The notes below the pieces were generated by a model. That model saw nothing but the letters and a program-made list of their open reading frames with translations, was not told where the DNA came from and made no database searches. A stretch of DNA of 64,000 nucleotides, from positions 289,884 to 353,883 of the forward strand of contig NZ_JALJZV010000002.1 in assembly GCF_024171535.1 (NCBI RefSeq). The letters are read 5' to 3'. Of the stretch, positions 27,782-37,347 are shown in pieces. The position numbers and the translations under genes are program-made. Every line of letters begins with the position of its first letter. The first letter of the stretch is position 1. This DNA is from Flavobacterium sp. HSC-61S13 (GTDB taxonomy: Bacteria > Bacteroidota > Bacteroidia > Flavobacteriales > Flavobacteriaceae).

Positions 27782-27789
27782 CTATATTA

Positions 27790-30700
27790 TTATAATGCTA
27801 CGTTAAGCGTTAAGGTATATTGACTAGTTATAGGCATAGCAACACCACCCGTTCTAAAGAACTCCGGATCTTGACCTCTTAATTTTTTATCAGAATAAAT
27901 TAACCAAGGATTTGTTGCCATCAATTTTAAAGAAAAAGCAGAAAATCCTAAATTTTTCTTGAAATGGTCAGGAAATTCATAACCTAAAGAAATGTTTTTC
28001 AATCTAACAAATCCACCATCTGCAACACGTTGATCAGAGTAATTATAAGTATTGTAAGCAACACTTAAAGCATTCTCCGTGTAATTCGTTTGCATCATTT
28101 TATCTGCTATAACTGGGATATTAGTTATCTTCTCATCTCCAGGAACCATCCATCGATTCTCAAAATCTTTAGTAAATACATCCAAGTCACCATAAGAAGA
28201 AGAGTAACTAGGATTTAACCTAATTTTATTACCCCCTGATGCTACAACAAAGATATTTAATGACCAATTATTGAAATTAAAAGTATTCGATAAACCTAAA
28301 GATTTATTAGGCTCAATAGCACCTTCATATTTCAAATAACCTGTAATGTTTTGTCTATCCTGGAAATAAGCTCCAGCAATATTATCAGTTTCACCATCTG
28401 CTTGAATATACGTAGGTAAACCTTGATCTGTTAAACCAGTAAACTGGTATGAATAAAGTGCATTTCTAGGACGTCCAACAACATTTCCTCCAAAACCAGA
28501 CACCAATTCATAAGCAGTAGGTTTATTTTGAAGAGATGTAATTTCTTGATTGTAATACGATGCATTAATCGTTGTGGACCAAGAAAACTGATCTCCAACT
28601 ATATTACGTGTCGTCAAACTTAGCTCCACACCTTTTGTAGTCATATCCGCATTGTTACCCAACTTAGTTTTTTGACCACCAATACCAGACGTTGTAACAA
28701 CATCAATCAAATCAAAAGCTTTTCTCTGGTACACATCAGCTACAATTTGAAGTCTGTTATGGAATAAACCTAAGTCCATACCTATATTCGCCTCATGTTG
28801 TTTTTCCCAAGTTAAATCCGCATTTTGAAGATCTTCGATAGACAAACCTACTTCTCTGTCTTCTTGCAATTCTCTATCAGTAATATAACTCTTATAAATA
28901 GCTAATGAATTCGTAGCCGGACCTGCAGTAGCAGTTAACCCATAAGAACCTCTAAAACTCAAATTACTAATCGTTTCAGAATCTTGCAAAAATTTCTCTT
29001 CAGACACATTCCATTTACCTGATGCTGTCCATGTTGGCAACCAACGATTAGAACCTCCTAATCCCTGTCTATTTGACCCATCATAACGACCTGTACCAGA
29101 AACGGTATAACGTCTATCGTAAGTATAAGAGATTTTTCCAAAGTAACCAATTGTTCTCTCTCTTTCTTCAAAATAGCTAGCAAGAGTCCCTCCTTCATTA
29201 ATCACTTTCTGTAAAATTCTAGGATCAGTATTTAAAATCATCCCGCGATCAAACATCACTCCATAATCAGTTGAGCTATTACTTTCTCTATCAACATATC
29301 TCAATTCTGTCCCTGCAAATACATCTACCTCATGAATATCATTAAATGTTTGACTGTAAGAAATACTATTTCTAACATTATAAGACAATAGATCATTACT
29401 GAATTTTCTTCTTATACCTCCTTCTGTCAAAACAGGAACTTTAGTCGCGCTAGGATTATTTGGATCCGTATACAAGAAAATATTAGCTTTAGTAACAATA
29501 GGAGTTTCATTAGCGTTATATGCTCCGACTACGTTAGATTGCTCATAAATATCATGAGTTCTTCGTGTATCCGCATAACGCGCTGAAGCACTTAAATTAT
29601 AAGTAACTTTTGGCAAAATTTTATATTCAGCATCAATTTGAAACTTGATGTCTTTCACATCAATATTCATCATATTATTATCCAATTCCTCAAGGATATT
29701 AAATGGTGCCCAGTTCATTCTATTATACTCTAAGTTACCATTTTGATCGTAAGCACGAAGTGTTCTACTTGTGTTTAATGCATAACTAAATGGATTTAAA
29801 TCGAAATTACGTGAAGTACCTCCATTCACCACATCCTTTTCACTATCATAACTTCCCGGTGCTTTTTGATCACGAACCGAAGCCATAGAAGATAAAGCAA
29901 TGGTCAATTTATCATTTACATAGAATGTAGATTTTAAATTCATCGTCAAACGGTGAACCTCATCTGCCAAAGTCCATCCCGGATCTGTATAATAACCTAC
30001 CGAAGCAAAATATGAATTATTCTTACCCCCCCCTGAAAAACTTAAGGAGTGATTCTGAGTTATTGAAGGTCTAAATAATAATTTAAACCAATCCGTATTT
30101 GCTTTTTCATAAGGTTGTAAAAACTTATTTTTTGAAGCTTGAGTATTTAACAACGTATTGTTATCAATAGCTTGATACATTTTTGTATAAACCCCTCCAT
30201 ATCTACCTTGCGTAGATGAAGGCATTCCCAAATAACCTTTTTTATCTAGCTCTTGTAAAATACTCATATTTCCTTGAGAATCTAAGATATCAAACTGTGC
30301 ATAAGTAGGAACCGTTCTCACAGTATTTTCCATAGAGTAAGTAACACTTAAAGGAGTTTCTCTACGTCCAGATTTTGTCGTGATAACAACCACACCATTC
30401 ATTGCACGTGAACCATAAATTGAAGTTGCAGAAGCATCTTTAAGAATCTCGATACTCAAAACATCACTACTATTTAATCCAGCGATAGCAGAACTCAACA
30501 ATGTCTCTGAGTTTCCAGAAGCTAAATCCTCGAAACTAACATTAACAATATCTTCCTGAACTACACCATCAATAACCCATAATGGTTTTGTATCTCCCAT
30601 AATAGATGAAGAACCACGAACCGTAATTTTAGGAGCCGCACCAAAACTACCTGTAACGTTCTGAACGTTAACACCCGCAGCCTTACCTTCAATCATACGA

Positions 30701-31131
30701 CTTACATCAGGTACTCCTTCAACTTTTAATTCTTTTTCTGATATTCTACTAGCAGCACCTGTAAAAGTTCTTTTATTAACTTTTTCGTATCCTGTAGTAA
30801 CAATTTGAATTGCTCCTAATTCTTCTGACAATTCAGCCAATGAAGCATTAACTACACTTCTGCCTTGCAATTTGACTTCTGAGGATTTATACCCCATAAA
30901 TCCGAATACCAGAATGGCATTTCCATCTTTGACTGTAATTGAATAATTACCGTCTAAATCTGCACTGACACCATCTTGAGTGCCTTTAATTAGAACGCTT
31001 GCTCCTGGGAGAGGTAAACCATCTGCCGCTGAAACAACCTTACCTGTAACCTTTCTTCCCTGTGAATACGCCTCTTGAACAGTCAAAAGGGTCAACAACA
31101 CTAGAAAGAAATTGAGTACAATTTTCCTCAT
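27790..31131 (-). CDS. SusC/RagA-family TonB-linked outer-membrane transporter
   Basis: This is a 1113-residue receptor. A signal peptide ends near AYSQ, followed by a carboxypeptidase-D regulatory-like domain (GRKVTGKVVSAADGLPLPGASVLIKG, about 25-110). The plug carries the SusC signatures ITVRGSSSIMG, PLWVIDGVV and ILKDASATSIYGSRAMNGVVVITTKSG. The beta barrel ends at YTLTLNVAL. It forms the transport core with the SusD lid and is first in a four-gene operon. No glycan enzymes accompany it, so the substrate is open. The 279-nt upstream region contains the operon promoter, but no regulator site can be named. Confidence 0.97.
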   Translation of the reverse strand: MRKIVLNFFLVLLTLLTVQEAYSQGRKVTGKVVSAADGLPLPGASVLIKGTQDGVSADLDGNYSITVKDGNAILVFGFMGYKSSEVKLQGRSVVNASLAELSEELGAIQIVTTGYEKVNKRTFTGAASRISEKELKVEGVPDVSRMIEGKAAGVNVQNVTGSFGAAPKITVRGSSSIMGDTKPLWVIDGVVQEDIVNVSFEDLASGNSETLLSSAIAGLNSSDVLSIEILKDASATSIYGSRAMNGVVVITTKSGRRETPLSVTYSMENTVRTVPTYAQFDILDSQGNMSILQELDKKGYLGMPSSTQGRYGGVYTKMYQAIDNNTLLNTQASKNKFLQPYEKANTDWFKLLFRPSITQNHSLSFSGGGKNNSYFASVGYYTDPGWTLADEVHRLTMNLKSTFYVNDKLTIALSSMASVRDQKAPGSYDSEKDVVNGGTSRNFDLNPFSYALNTSRTLRAYDQNGNLEYNRMNWAPFNILEELDNNMMNIDVKDIKFQIDAEYKILPKVTYNLSASARYADTRRTHDIYEQSNVVGAYNANETPIVTKANIFLYTDPNNPSATKVPVLTEGGIRRKFSNDLLSYNVRNSISYSQTFNDIHEVDVFAGTELRYVDRESNSSTDYGVMFDRGMILNTDPRILQKVINEGGTLASYFEERERTIGYFGKISYTYDRRYTVSGTGRYDGSNRQGLGGSNRWLPTWTASGKWNVSEEKFLQDSETISNLSFRGSYGLTATAGPATNSLAIYKSYITDRELQEDREVGLSIEDLQNADLTWEKQHEANIGMDLGLFHNRLQIVADVYQRKAFDLIDVVTTSGIGGQKTKLGNNADMTTKGVELSLTTRNIVGDQFSWSTTINASYYNQEITSLQNKPTAYELVSGFGGNVVGRPRNALYSYQFTGLTDQGLPTYIQADGETDNIAGAYFQDRQNITGYLKYEGAIEPNKSLGLSNTFNFNNWSLNIFVVASGGNKIRLNPSYSSSYGDLDVFTKDFENRWMVPGDEKITNIPVIADKMMQTNYTENALSVAYNTYNYSDQRVADGGFVRLKNISLGYEFPDHFKKNLGFSAFSLKLMATNPWLIYSDKKLRGQDPEFFRTGGVAMPITSQYTLTLNVAL

Positions 31132-31344
31132 GTTTTATTATTTTTAAATTGTTTAACAAACAAATAACAAAAAATCCATATATGCTAATTTTGTGTTATT
31201 TTTTTTTATAGTTTTTTTCTATTATAGAGAAGTTAAATCTTAACATTTAAAAGCGCTGACAGCCTATTTTACTTTCGTAATTTATACCGCTACCATCGCT
31301 AAAAAAAACATTAATAATACCCCAATACTATATAATAATTTTGA

Positions 31345-31391
31345 TCAAAAAAAAAGACCTTACGCAATCTTGTGCGCAAGGTCTTTTTTAT
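31345..31391 (-). terminator. Intrinsic terminator of mscL
   Basis: A stem AAAAAGACCTT / AAGGTCTTTTT with inner CGCA/TGCG pairing and T runs lies 20 nt downstream of the mscL stop. Confidence 0.92.
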
Positions 31392-31410
31392 TTAATCAAT
31401 CCCGAAAGTT

Positions 31411-31836
31411 CTATTTCTTCAACAAATCTCTAATCTCCGCAAGCAACTGTTCTTGAGACGGACCCGCTGGTGCTGCTGGCGCGGCATCTTCTTTCTTCTT
31501 CAATTGGTTGATACCCTTGACTAAGAAAAATACCACTAAAGCCAACAATAAAAAGCTAATCAATACCGTAATAAAGTTACCATACGCAAAAATAACCGCC
31601 CCTTCTACAGCTCTTGCATCTTTCAACGCAGCGCCTTCAGGAACCGTCCCCTTCAACACATAATAGATATTACTAAAATCCGGTGTACCGATAATTCCCG
31701 ATACTAAAGGCATTATCAAATCATTAACAACACTGTCAATAATTTTCCCAAAAGCACCACCGATTATTACCCCTACTGCCAAGTCCATTACATTTCCTTT
31801 AACAGCAAACTCTTTAAACTCTTTTACGAATCCCAT
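31411..31836 (-). CDS. mscL: Large-conductance mechanosensitive channel
   Basis: MscL is a homopentameric inner-membrane valve that opens in hypo-osmotic shock. The 141-residue protein has the N-terminal amphipathic helix [31 protein letters not shown], which contains the gate, the periplasmic loop, the second helix ending in [11 protein letters not shown], and a charged C-terminal bundle helix ([14 protein letters not shown]). All are canonical. It is a single gene between the SusC operon and murF-alr. Confidence 0.98.
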   Translation of the reverse strand: MGFVKEFKEFAVKGNVMDLAVGVIIGGAFGKIIDSVVNDLIMPLVSGIIGTPDFSNIYYVLKGTVPEGAALKDARAVEGAVIFAYGNFITVLISFLLLALVVFFLVKGINQLKKKEDAAPAAPAGPSQEQLLAEIRDLLKK

Positions 31837-31909
31837 ACCTTTATGTGTTTTAATTTACGCTAAAGTAATAAATTTTCATTTCAATAGTAAATAATTTCTT
31901 AAAAAAAGT

Positions 31910-34345
31910 TTATTCTTGATAGAAAATTCGCTTAACCCTTTGCGAAATGCTAGTCATAATTTCATACGGAATGGTCCCCAATTTTGTAGCCAACTCGGTA
32001 ACAGGAATTTCCTTGCCGAAAATAATCACCTCATCGCCTTCTTCGCAATCCATTCCAGACACATCCACCATCATCATGTCCATACAAATCGAACCAATAA
32101 TAACGGCCTTACACTCCTTAATATATACATAACCTTTTTCATTGCCCCAAGCCCTCGGAATTCCATCGGCATAACCAATCGGAATAGTCGCTATTCTAGT
32201 CAAACCTTTGGATCTGAATTTTCGTCCATATCCGACACTTTCCCCATCATCTACCGTTCTTATTTGTAAGATCACCGTTTTTAAAGTACTGACGTGTTCG
32301 AGTTGTGCAGTTTCTACAGCATCATTTCCTACACCGTACAATCCAATCCCCAAACGAACCATCTCCATTTGATGTTCCGGAAAATTATAAATTCCCGAGG
32401 TATTTAAAATATGCCTAATCGGACTAATTTGTAATCCCTCCGAAATTCGCTTACTCTGTATTTTAAAGTCAGCAATCTGTTGTAAGGTAAAGTCTCTATA
32501 TTCTTCAACATCACTAGATGACAAATGAGAAAATATGGTTTTAACCTCCAACACATTTGTCGGTTTTAAAATACTTATCAATTCTTCTATATCTTTTGAT
32601 ATAAATCCCAATCGATGCATACCCGTATCCAACTTTAGATGAATCGGGTATTGGTAGGCATTCTTTTCTTGAGCAAATGCCAAAAAAGTTCGCAATTCCT
32701 TTAATGAATATATTTCGGGTTCTAAGTCATAAGCAATCATAGCTGAGAACGCACTTATTTCAGGATTCATTACTATAATAGGCAATTGAATTCCCGCCTT
32801 TCTCAAAGCGATCCCCTCATCGGCAAAAGCCACTCCTAAATAATCTATTTTATCATGTGCAAGCAGTTTGGCAATTTCAAAACTGCCGTTGCCATAACCA
32901 AAAGCCTTGACCATAACCATGACTTTGGTTGTCGGCTTCAATTTGGACCTATAAAAGTTCAAATTGTGTCGAACAGCATTTAAATTTATTTCCAAAACGG
33001 TCTCATGTGTTTTTTCTTCCAATAAACTGCAGATCTTCTCAAAGTGAAAGCCACGAGCCCCTTTAACCAAAATCGTTTCTTGTTGGAAATCGTCCATGGA
33101 AAACTTCTGTAAAAAGGCATCCGTACTGACGTAGCCATAAAAATTCTTTAATCCCGCTAAGTATTTAGATATCGCCGGACCTATTCCTATAACGCGATTA
33201 ATTTTATTGGATTCCAACAAAACGTGTACTTGCTGATATAATTCCTCCTCAGGCAAACCACTTTGAAAAATGTCAGAGAGTATAACTGTTTTAGTTGGTT
33301 GGGTTTTGTGTTTTTCCAAAAAATCCAAGGCGATTTTCAGCGACTGAAAGTCGGCACTATAACTGTCGTCAATTAAAGTACATTGATGAACACCATTTTT
33401 AACCTGTAATCGCATTTCGACGCGATACAGTTTAGACATACGCTCGGCTATAACAGTTTGGTCGTATTTCAAATATAAAAGTGTTGTTATACAACAAGCC
33501 ATATTGGATAAAGATACCGAATCGTCAAATGGAACACCTACCTCAAATTCACTTCGAGAAGTTTTAACGAGCAGTTGGCCTCTGTTGGTTTTACTAAATA
33601 AAACATCGGCAGTATTGCTGGTAAAACTCCATGAAAAAACTTTTTTACGATTTTCATCAGCTAGCAACGGAGCGAGGTCCTCTTCTAAAATTATGGTATC
33701 GGCATGGACAAACAGTTTAAATTTCTCATTTAACTTCTCATCCTGATCGACAAAACCTTCGTCGTGATCTGTCCCAATAGAAGTCAATATTCCGATAGTC
33801 GGTTGAATGATTTTCTCTAGAACGCGCATTTCATTTACAGTGGAAATACCCGCTTCAAAGATTCCGAAATTGTGTTTGTGATCGATCCCCAAAACAGATA
33901 AGGGAACCCCAACTTGAGAATTATAACTCTTCGGGCTTTTGATTACGTTATAATCCGGATTGATTAAAAAATTCAACCACTCCTTGACTACTGTTTTGCC
34001 CCGACTCCCTGTAATTCCAATTACCGGAAAAGCGAATTGGCTGCGATAGTAAGCTGCATATTCCTGAAAAGCCACTAAGGTATTGGATACTATAAAATAA
34101 GATACATTAACTATAGGAGATGCAGGTACTTTAGAAACCACAAAATTCACAACTCCTTTTTGGACTAAATCACTTATAAATTGATGCCCGTCATGATGCT
34201 TCCCATCTAAAGCAAAAAATAGGGTTTGCTCGTTATTTTGTAAAGACCTACTGTCGATAGATACGTGGGTGAATACCAATTCCGTTGCTTCTCCTAAAAA
34301 ACTAGCAGACACTATTTTACAAAAATCCGATACTTTTATTCTCAT
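31910..34345 (-). CDS. Fused MurF ligase / alanine racemase
   Basis: This 811-residue bifunctional enzyme supplies both D-alanine and its addition to the peptidoglycan precursor. Residues 1-450 form MurF (UDP-MurNAc-tripeptide:D-Ala-D-Ala ligase) with the P-loop GITGSRGKTVVKEW and the SYNSQVGVPLSVL and EAGIS segments. Residues 450-811 form the alanine racemase with the PLP lysine in VMVKAFGYG and the barrel and C-terminal elements SVGYGRKF and SICMDMMMVDVS. The MurF-Alr fusion is characteristic of Bacteroidota. It is monocistronic, and the start ATG at 34345 fits both domains. Confidence 0.97.
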   Translation of the reverse strand: MRIKVSDFCKIVSASFLGEATELVFTHVSIDSRSLQNNEQTLFFALDGKHHDGHQFISDLVQKGVVNFVVSKVPASPIVNVSYFIVSNTLVAFQEYAAYYRSQFAFPVIGITGSRGKTVVKEWLNFLINPDYNVIKSPKSYNSQVGVPLSVLGIDHKHNFGIFEAGISTVNEMRVLEKIIQPTIGILTSIGTDHDEGFVDQDEKLNEKFKLFVHADTIILEEDLAPLLADENRKKVFSWSFTSNTADVLFSKTNRGQLLVKTSRSEFEVGVPFDDSVSLSNMACCITTLLYLKYDQTVIAERMSKLYRVEMRLQVKNGVHQCTLIDDSYSADFQSLKIALDFLEKHKTQPTKTVILSDIFQSGLPEEELYQQVHVLLESNKINRVIGIGPAISKYLAGLKNFYGYVSTDAFLQKFSMDDFQQETILVKGARGFHFEKICSLLEEKTHETVLEINLNAVRHNLNFYRSKLKPTTKVMVMVKAFGYGNGSFEIAKLLAHDKIDYLGVAFADEGIALRKAGIQLPIIVMNPEISAFSAMIAYDLEPEIYSLKELRTFLAFAQEKNAYQYPIHLKLDTGMHRLGFISKDIEELISILKPTNVLEVKTIFSHLSSSDVEEYRDFTLQQIADFKIQSKRISEGLQISPIRHILNTSGIYNFPEHQMEMVRLGIGLYGVGNDAVETAQLEHVSTLKTVILQIRTVDDGESVGYGRKFRSKGLTRIATIPIGYADGIPRAWGNEKGYVYIKECKAVIIGSICMDMMMVDVSGMDCEEGDEVIIFGKEIPVTELATKLGTIPYEIMTSISQRVKRIFYQE

Positions 34346-34403
34346 TACTTCCTTATGCTTATAAATTGCCTATCAAAGTTAAGGTAAAACACATAAGAAA
34401 CCA

Positions 34404-34450
34404 GAGAATCTCGTTAGTTTTTAAAATTTTTAAACACCAGCGAGATTCTC
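34404..34450. repeat. Intergenic inverted repeat GAGAATCTCG...CGAGATTCTC
   Basis: A perfect 10-bp inverted repeat spans a 27-nt loop that contains a second AT-rich inverted repeat. It lies just past the stop codon of the SoxB-like gene. A short T run follows only on the plus strand, where no gene ends, so its use as a terminator is uncertain. Confidence 0.6.
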
Positions 34451-34460
34451 GTTTTTAAGC

Positions 34461-36158
34461 CTAAACAAAGGTATAATCCACTCCTGTTACCTGCGATAAT
34501 AAGGTGTCTGGTCCATCTAAAATAACCGCCGCCTTTGGAGGTGTAGGCGTTACCGGACTATTTGTTTTTAAATAAGCCAACAGCGCATCGTGCAAAGTGG
34601 ATTCCGTATTAAATGCTTCGCGAACGTTTCTCATACGGCACAACATATCATCGGGATCTCCCTCTCGTTCACAAGCCAAAATTTTATAGTTTTTTTGCAC
34701 ATCCAATGGCAATCCGCCTATAACAACTGTTTTAATTCGTTTTCCATGAGATTGAAAAGCTTCGAAGGTCACCTCCATGCCTTTAAATTTAACCATCCAT
34801 CCTCCGAATCGTTGAACTGCATCAGCGGCAAATACATTGTTTAATTCTTTTTCGAGCCAATTTTGAATTTGTAATCCCGACACCTTTCCGATTCTAATCG
34901 TTGAATCTACTGGTAGCATATCAAATATAAAACCATTGGTTATTGGTATATTACCCGTGTGATCTCGAGTGATATTAGGCGGACAAAAACGAAATCCGTT
35001 GGATAAAACCACATCTACCTCAGGATGCTTAGCATGTAAGGCTTGTAATACCAAAGTATCAATGGGATTTTCGACAACAAAATAGCGATATAAGGGTATT
35101 GTACTGTAACCGACAATCTTATTAATGCTTTCAGCATAAGGCTTTTCGACCGAAGTCACCAACTTTTCAACGGCACTATCTGGGGTAATTTTAGCAGCGG
35201 TTACTTCTAGCAATTCATAATCATCACGAATTACTTTTCCATTTTCCACGTACAAATCAAGCTTACCAATAAAGGAACCAAATGCTCCCGGCTCTACTAC
35301 TTTTGCGTATTTACAAACGATTGGTTTTCGAACCCGTTCATGGGTGTCGCCTCCAAAAATATAATCAACACCTTGACAAACTGGATTGTTTGCCAACGCA
35401 ATCTGTTGTGACAAACCCAAATGAGCAATCATAATCACATAGGCACATTGCTCTTGATTTCTCAATACATCGACATAATGAGCTAAGTTTTCAGCTGGCT
35501 CAGTATAGACTATACCGTCGCTATACATGGGCGATTGCCGTAAAGGCACCAAGGGATCCGTATAACCTAAAAAGCCAATTTTCACTCCTGCTGTATGCCA
35601 AATATGATACGGTTGAAAAATCAACTCCCCACGCTGACCATTTTTTAAATCGTGGTACATATTGCTACATATTTTAGGCGCATTTAAAGCTCCCATCAAT
35701 TGTTGCATATTTTTTTTACCGTAGACTACCTCCCAATTTCCCGGTAAAAAAAGATTATAATTCATCTGATTCAAAATCGGAACAAAGGCTTTTCCTGTGG
35801 TCTGGACAGCCAATTCACTACCTTGAAACATATCACCGGTATCCAAAGTAAAATTATTGGGACTTTCCTTTCTCAACTCCTTGAGCATACCAGCCAAATA
35901 GGCATATCCCCCAGTTTTACGATAAACAGCTGCATCGTTTTCCCAAAACAATTCATCATGAGGGTGAAGTTGACAATGCACATCAGTCGTTTGGAAAATA
36001 CTAATTTTTTCTACTCCCTTATCCTTGTCTAATTCGGATTCAGTTTTTAATTTATCAGTCGTAGCATTGTCCGCATTGGCGAAACTTACAGTTGGCAATA
36101 CAGCAGTCCCCAAGCCCATTACTCCCATTGCTTTTATAAAACTCCTTCGATCTTTCAT
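34461..36158 (-). CDS. SoxB-like metallophosphoesterase-fold hydrolase (Tat-exported)
   Basis: The protein has 565 residues. The N-terminus DRRSFIKAMGVMGLGTA is a twin-arginine-type signal. The fold is that of 5'-nucleotidases: the DVH metal site (59-61), GDMFQGS (108-114), GGDTHERV, and a C-terminal nucleotidase-type domain. The motif at 140-143 is GNWE, where 5'-nucleotidases usually have GNH(D/E). GNWE followed by a YG is the hallmark of the SoxB thiosulfohydrolase branch. The neighbours (DsrE-like, YeeE/YedE, persulfide dioxygenase) support a sulfur role. SoxA, X, Y and Z are absent here, so its carrier is unknown. It follows the DsrE-like gene by 9 nt in one operon. Confidence 0.85.
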   Translation of the reverse strand: MKDRRSFIKAMGVMGLGTAVLPTVSFANADNATTDKLKTESELDKDKGVEKISIFQTTDVHCQLHPHDELFWENDAAVYRKTGGYAYLAGMLKELRKESPNNFTLDTGDMFQGSELAVQTTGKAFVPILNQMNYNLFLPGNWEVVYGKKNMQQLMGALNAPKICSNMYHDLKNGQRGELIFQPYHIWHTAGVKIGFLGYTDPLVPLRQSPMYSDGIVYTEPAENLAHYVDVLRNQEQCAYVIMIAHLGLSQQIALANNPVCQGVDYIFGGDTHERVRKPIVCKYAKVVEPGAFGSFIGKLDLYVENGKVIRDDYELLEVTAAKITPDSAVEKLVTSVEKPYAESINKIVGYSTIPLYRYFVVENPIDTLVLQALHAKHPEVDVVLSNGFRFCPPNITRDHTGNIPITNGFIFDMLPVDSTIRIGKVSGLQIQNWLEKELNNVFAADAVQRFGGWMVKFKGMEVTFEAFQSHGKRIKTVVIGGLPLDVQKNYKILACEREGDPDDMLCRMRNVREAFNTESTLHDALLAYLKTNSPVTPTPPKAAVILDGPDTLLSQVTGVDYTFV

Positions 36159-36167
36159 GGTTTTGTT

Positions 36168-36587
36168 TTAAAAATTACTCTTAATATAACTCCATCCTTG
36201 TTCTTGCTTCTGAATGATTTCTGCAATTCCAGAAGGTACATACTGCATCTTACCTATTATAGCTTCTTTAGCAATACCCTTTTGCTTTAGGGTATTCTCA
36301 CAGACTTGAAAAACGACCCCTTTTTCTACTAATAAGTACAATTCGGATTGGAGCGTTGTTTTTTCCGACTGCACTAGACTTATTCCTGGCCCGTGTATCA
36401 CCACATGTATCACCACATCTTCTTTCCAAAGATTAAGCAAATTGTTTACATTATTGATCAATCCCTTTTGTTCCTCAATAGTGGAACTGGTCATCTGAAA
36501 AACCACTCGGTGCCTTGGTAGTTTTTCTTGTGCCTTTACGGGGCCTATCAACATCAATAAGATACTGAATACTAGTATTTTTTTCAT
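36168..36587 (-). CDS. Exported DsrE-like protein
   Basis: The protein has about 139 residues with a signal peptide (MKKILVFSILLMLIGPVKAQ). The DsrE/DsrF-like fold is indicated by RVVFQMTSS, the VVIHVVIHGPGISLV strand-loop, and the conserved cysteine in VFQVCENTLKQKGI. DsrE-family cysteines carry sulfane sulfur between proteins, and a secreted single-cysteine member fits a periplasmic sulfur acceptor. The ATG at 36587 is preferred because the signal peptide begins there. It is first in an operon with the SoxB-like gene and is preceded by a promoter with an upstream GTAAC-N4-GTTAC operator. Confidence 0.85.
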   Translation of the reverse strand: MKKILVFSILLMLIGPVKAQEKLPRHRVVFQMTSSTIEEQKGLINNVNNLLNLWKEDVVIHVVIHGPGISLVQSEKTTLQSELYLLVEKGVVFQVCENTLKQKGIAKEAIIGKMQYVPSGIAEIIQKQEQGWSYIKSNF

Positions 36588-36639
36588 TTTTGTAATTTTA
36601 ATCAATATCCGAAATAAATATTGATTTCATTAAGTTTTT

Positions 36640-36647
36640 CAAAACTA
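36640..36647 (-). promoter_or_regulatory. -7 element of the dsrE-like/soxB-like operon
   Basis: The minus strand reads TAGTTTTG, an exact TAnnTTTG match, starting exactly 22 nt after the palindrome at 36670-36683. Confidence 0.7.
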
Positions 36648-36669
36648 AGCCCTTCAAGCTGGATCTGCA

Positions 36670-36683
36670 GTAACAATTGTTAC
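36670..36683. promoter_or_regulatory. Operator 1, GTAAC-AATT-GTTAC palindrome
   Basis: This perfect 14-bp palindrome has two 5-bp half sites 4 bp apart, the geometry of FNR boxes. It sits 22 nt upstream of the minus-strand -7 element and is a probable binding site of the Crp/Fnr regulator encoded at 37969. Confidence 0.75.
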
Positions 36684-36706
36684 AAAAGCGCTTTTTATAG
36701 TGCTTT

Positions 36707-36720
36707 GTAGCAAATGTTAC
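36707..36720. promoter_or_regulatory. Operator 2, GTAGC-AAAT-GTTAC
   Basis: This has the same layout as operator 1 with one mismatch. It lies 22 nt upstream of the TTACTTTG element that faces the yeeE pair. Confidence 0.72.
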
Positions 36721-36742
36721 CGTTGACGCTTTTTTTTATGCG

Positions 36743-36750
36743 TTACTTTG
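36743..36750 (+). promoter_or_regulatory. -7-like element of the yeeE pair
   Basis: TTACTTTG is close to TAnnTTTG and begins exactly 22 nt after operator 2. It would place the start of transcription near 36756. Confidence 0.55.
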
Positions 36751-36768
36751 TTTTTTAAATATATAACT

Positions 36769-37329
36769 ATGAATGCCATTTTAGAACCCTGGCCTTGGTA
36801 TGTGGGAGGCCCCATGATTGCGATTACTTTGATTAGCTTACTTTACTTAGGAAAGTCCTTTGGTTTTTCATCGAATTTACGCACACTATGTTCGATGGCT
36901 GGTGCTGGAAAAAACTGTGAGTTCTTCTGCTTTGATTGGAAGGCACAATCTTGGAATTTACTCTTTTTAGTAGGAACCATCGCTGGTGGTTTTATTTCCT
37001 ATCACTATTTGAGTTTACCAGAAGTGGTAACTCCTTTAAGCGAAACCACTATTACTAAACTGCATGATTTAGGCTTTAATAGCGCAGGTCAAGCATACAT
37101 ACCAACTGAATTATTTGGTGTAACAGCATTCGAATCACCTAAGCAAATACTGTTATTATTGTTAGCGGGTCTACTGGTTGGTTTCGGATCTCGCTATGCT
37201 GGCGGTTGTACATCCGGACATGCCATATCCGGTTTGAGTAATTTTCAATTACCATCGTTATATGCTGTAATCGGATTCTTTGCAGGAGGACTTATCATGG
37301 TACACCTGATCTTCCCTTTTATTTTTTAA
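36769..37329 (+). CDS. YeeE/YedE-family sulfur transporter subunit A
   Basis: This 186-residue membrane protein has about five helices and the family cysteine motif GSRYAGGCTSGHAISGL near the C-terminus. A second cysteine region, LCSMAGAGKNCEFFCF, lies near residue 45. YeeE/YedE proteins import thiosulfate or other sulfane-sulfur species by relay between membrane cysteines. Here the usual full-length protein is split in two, as in the PmpA/PmpB pairs. The ATG at 36769 is chosen because an upstream start at 36748 lies before or at the predicted transcription start. It is followed by subunit B after 18 nt. Confidence 0.9.
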   Translation: MNAILEPWPWYVGGPMIAITLISLLYLGKSFGFSSNLRTLCSMAGAGKNCEFFCFDWKAQSWNLLFLVGTIAGGFISYHYLSLPEVVTPLSETTITKLHDLGFNSAGQAYIPTELFGVTAFESPKQILLLLLAGLLVGFGSRYAGGCTSGHAISGLSNFQLPSLYAVIGFFAGGLIMVHLIFPFIF

Positions 37330-37347
37330 ATCTATAAAACACTATAA

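Noticed and set aside
31916..32269. Plus-strand frame of 117 codons antisense to the alanine racemase domain
   Set aside because: It is a shadow of a strongly conserved coding region.
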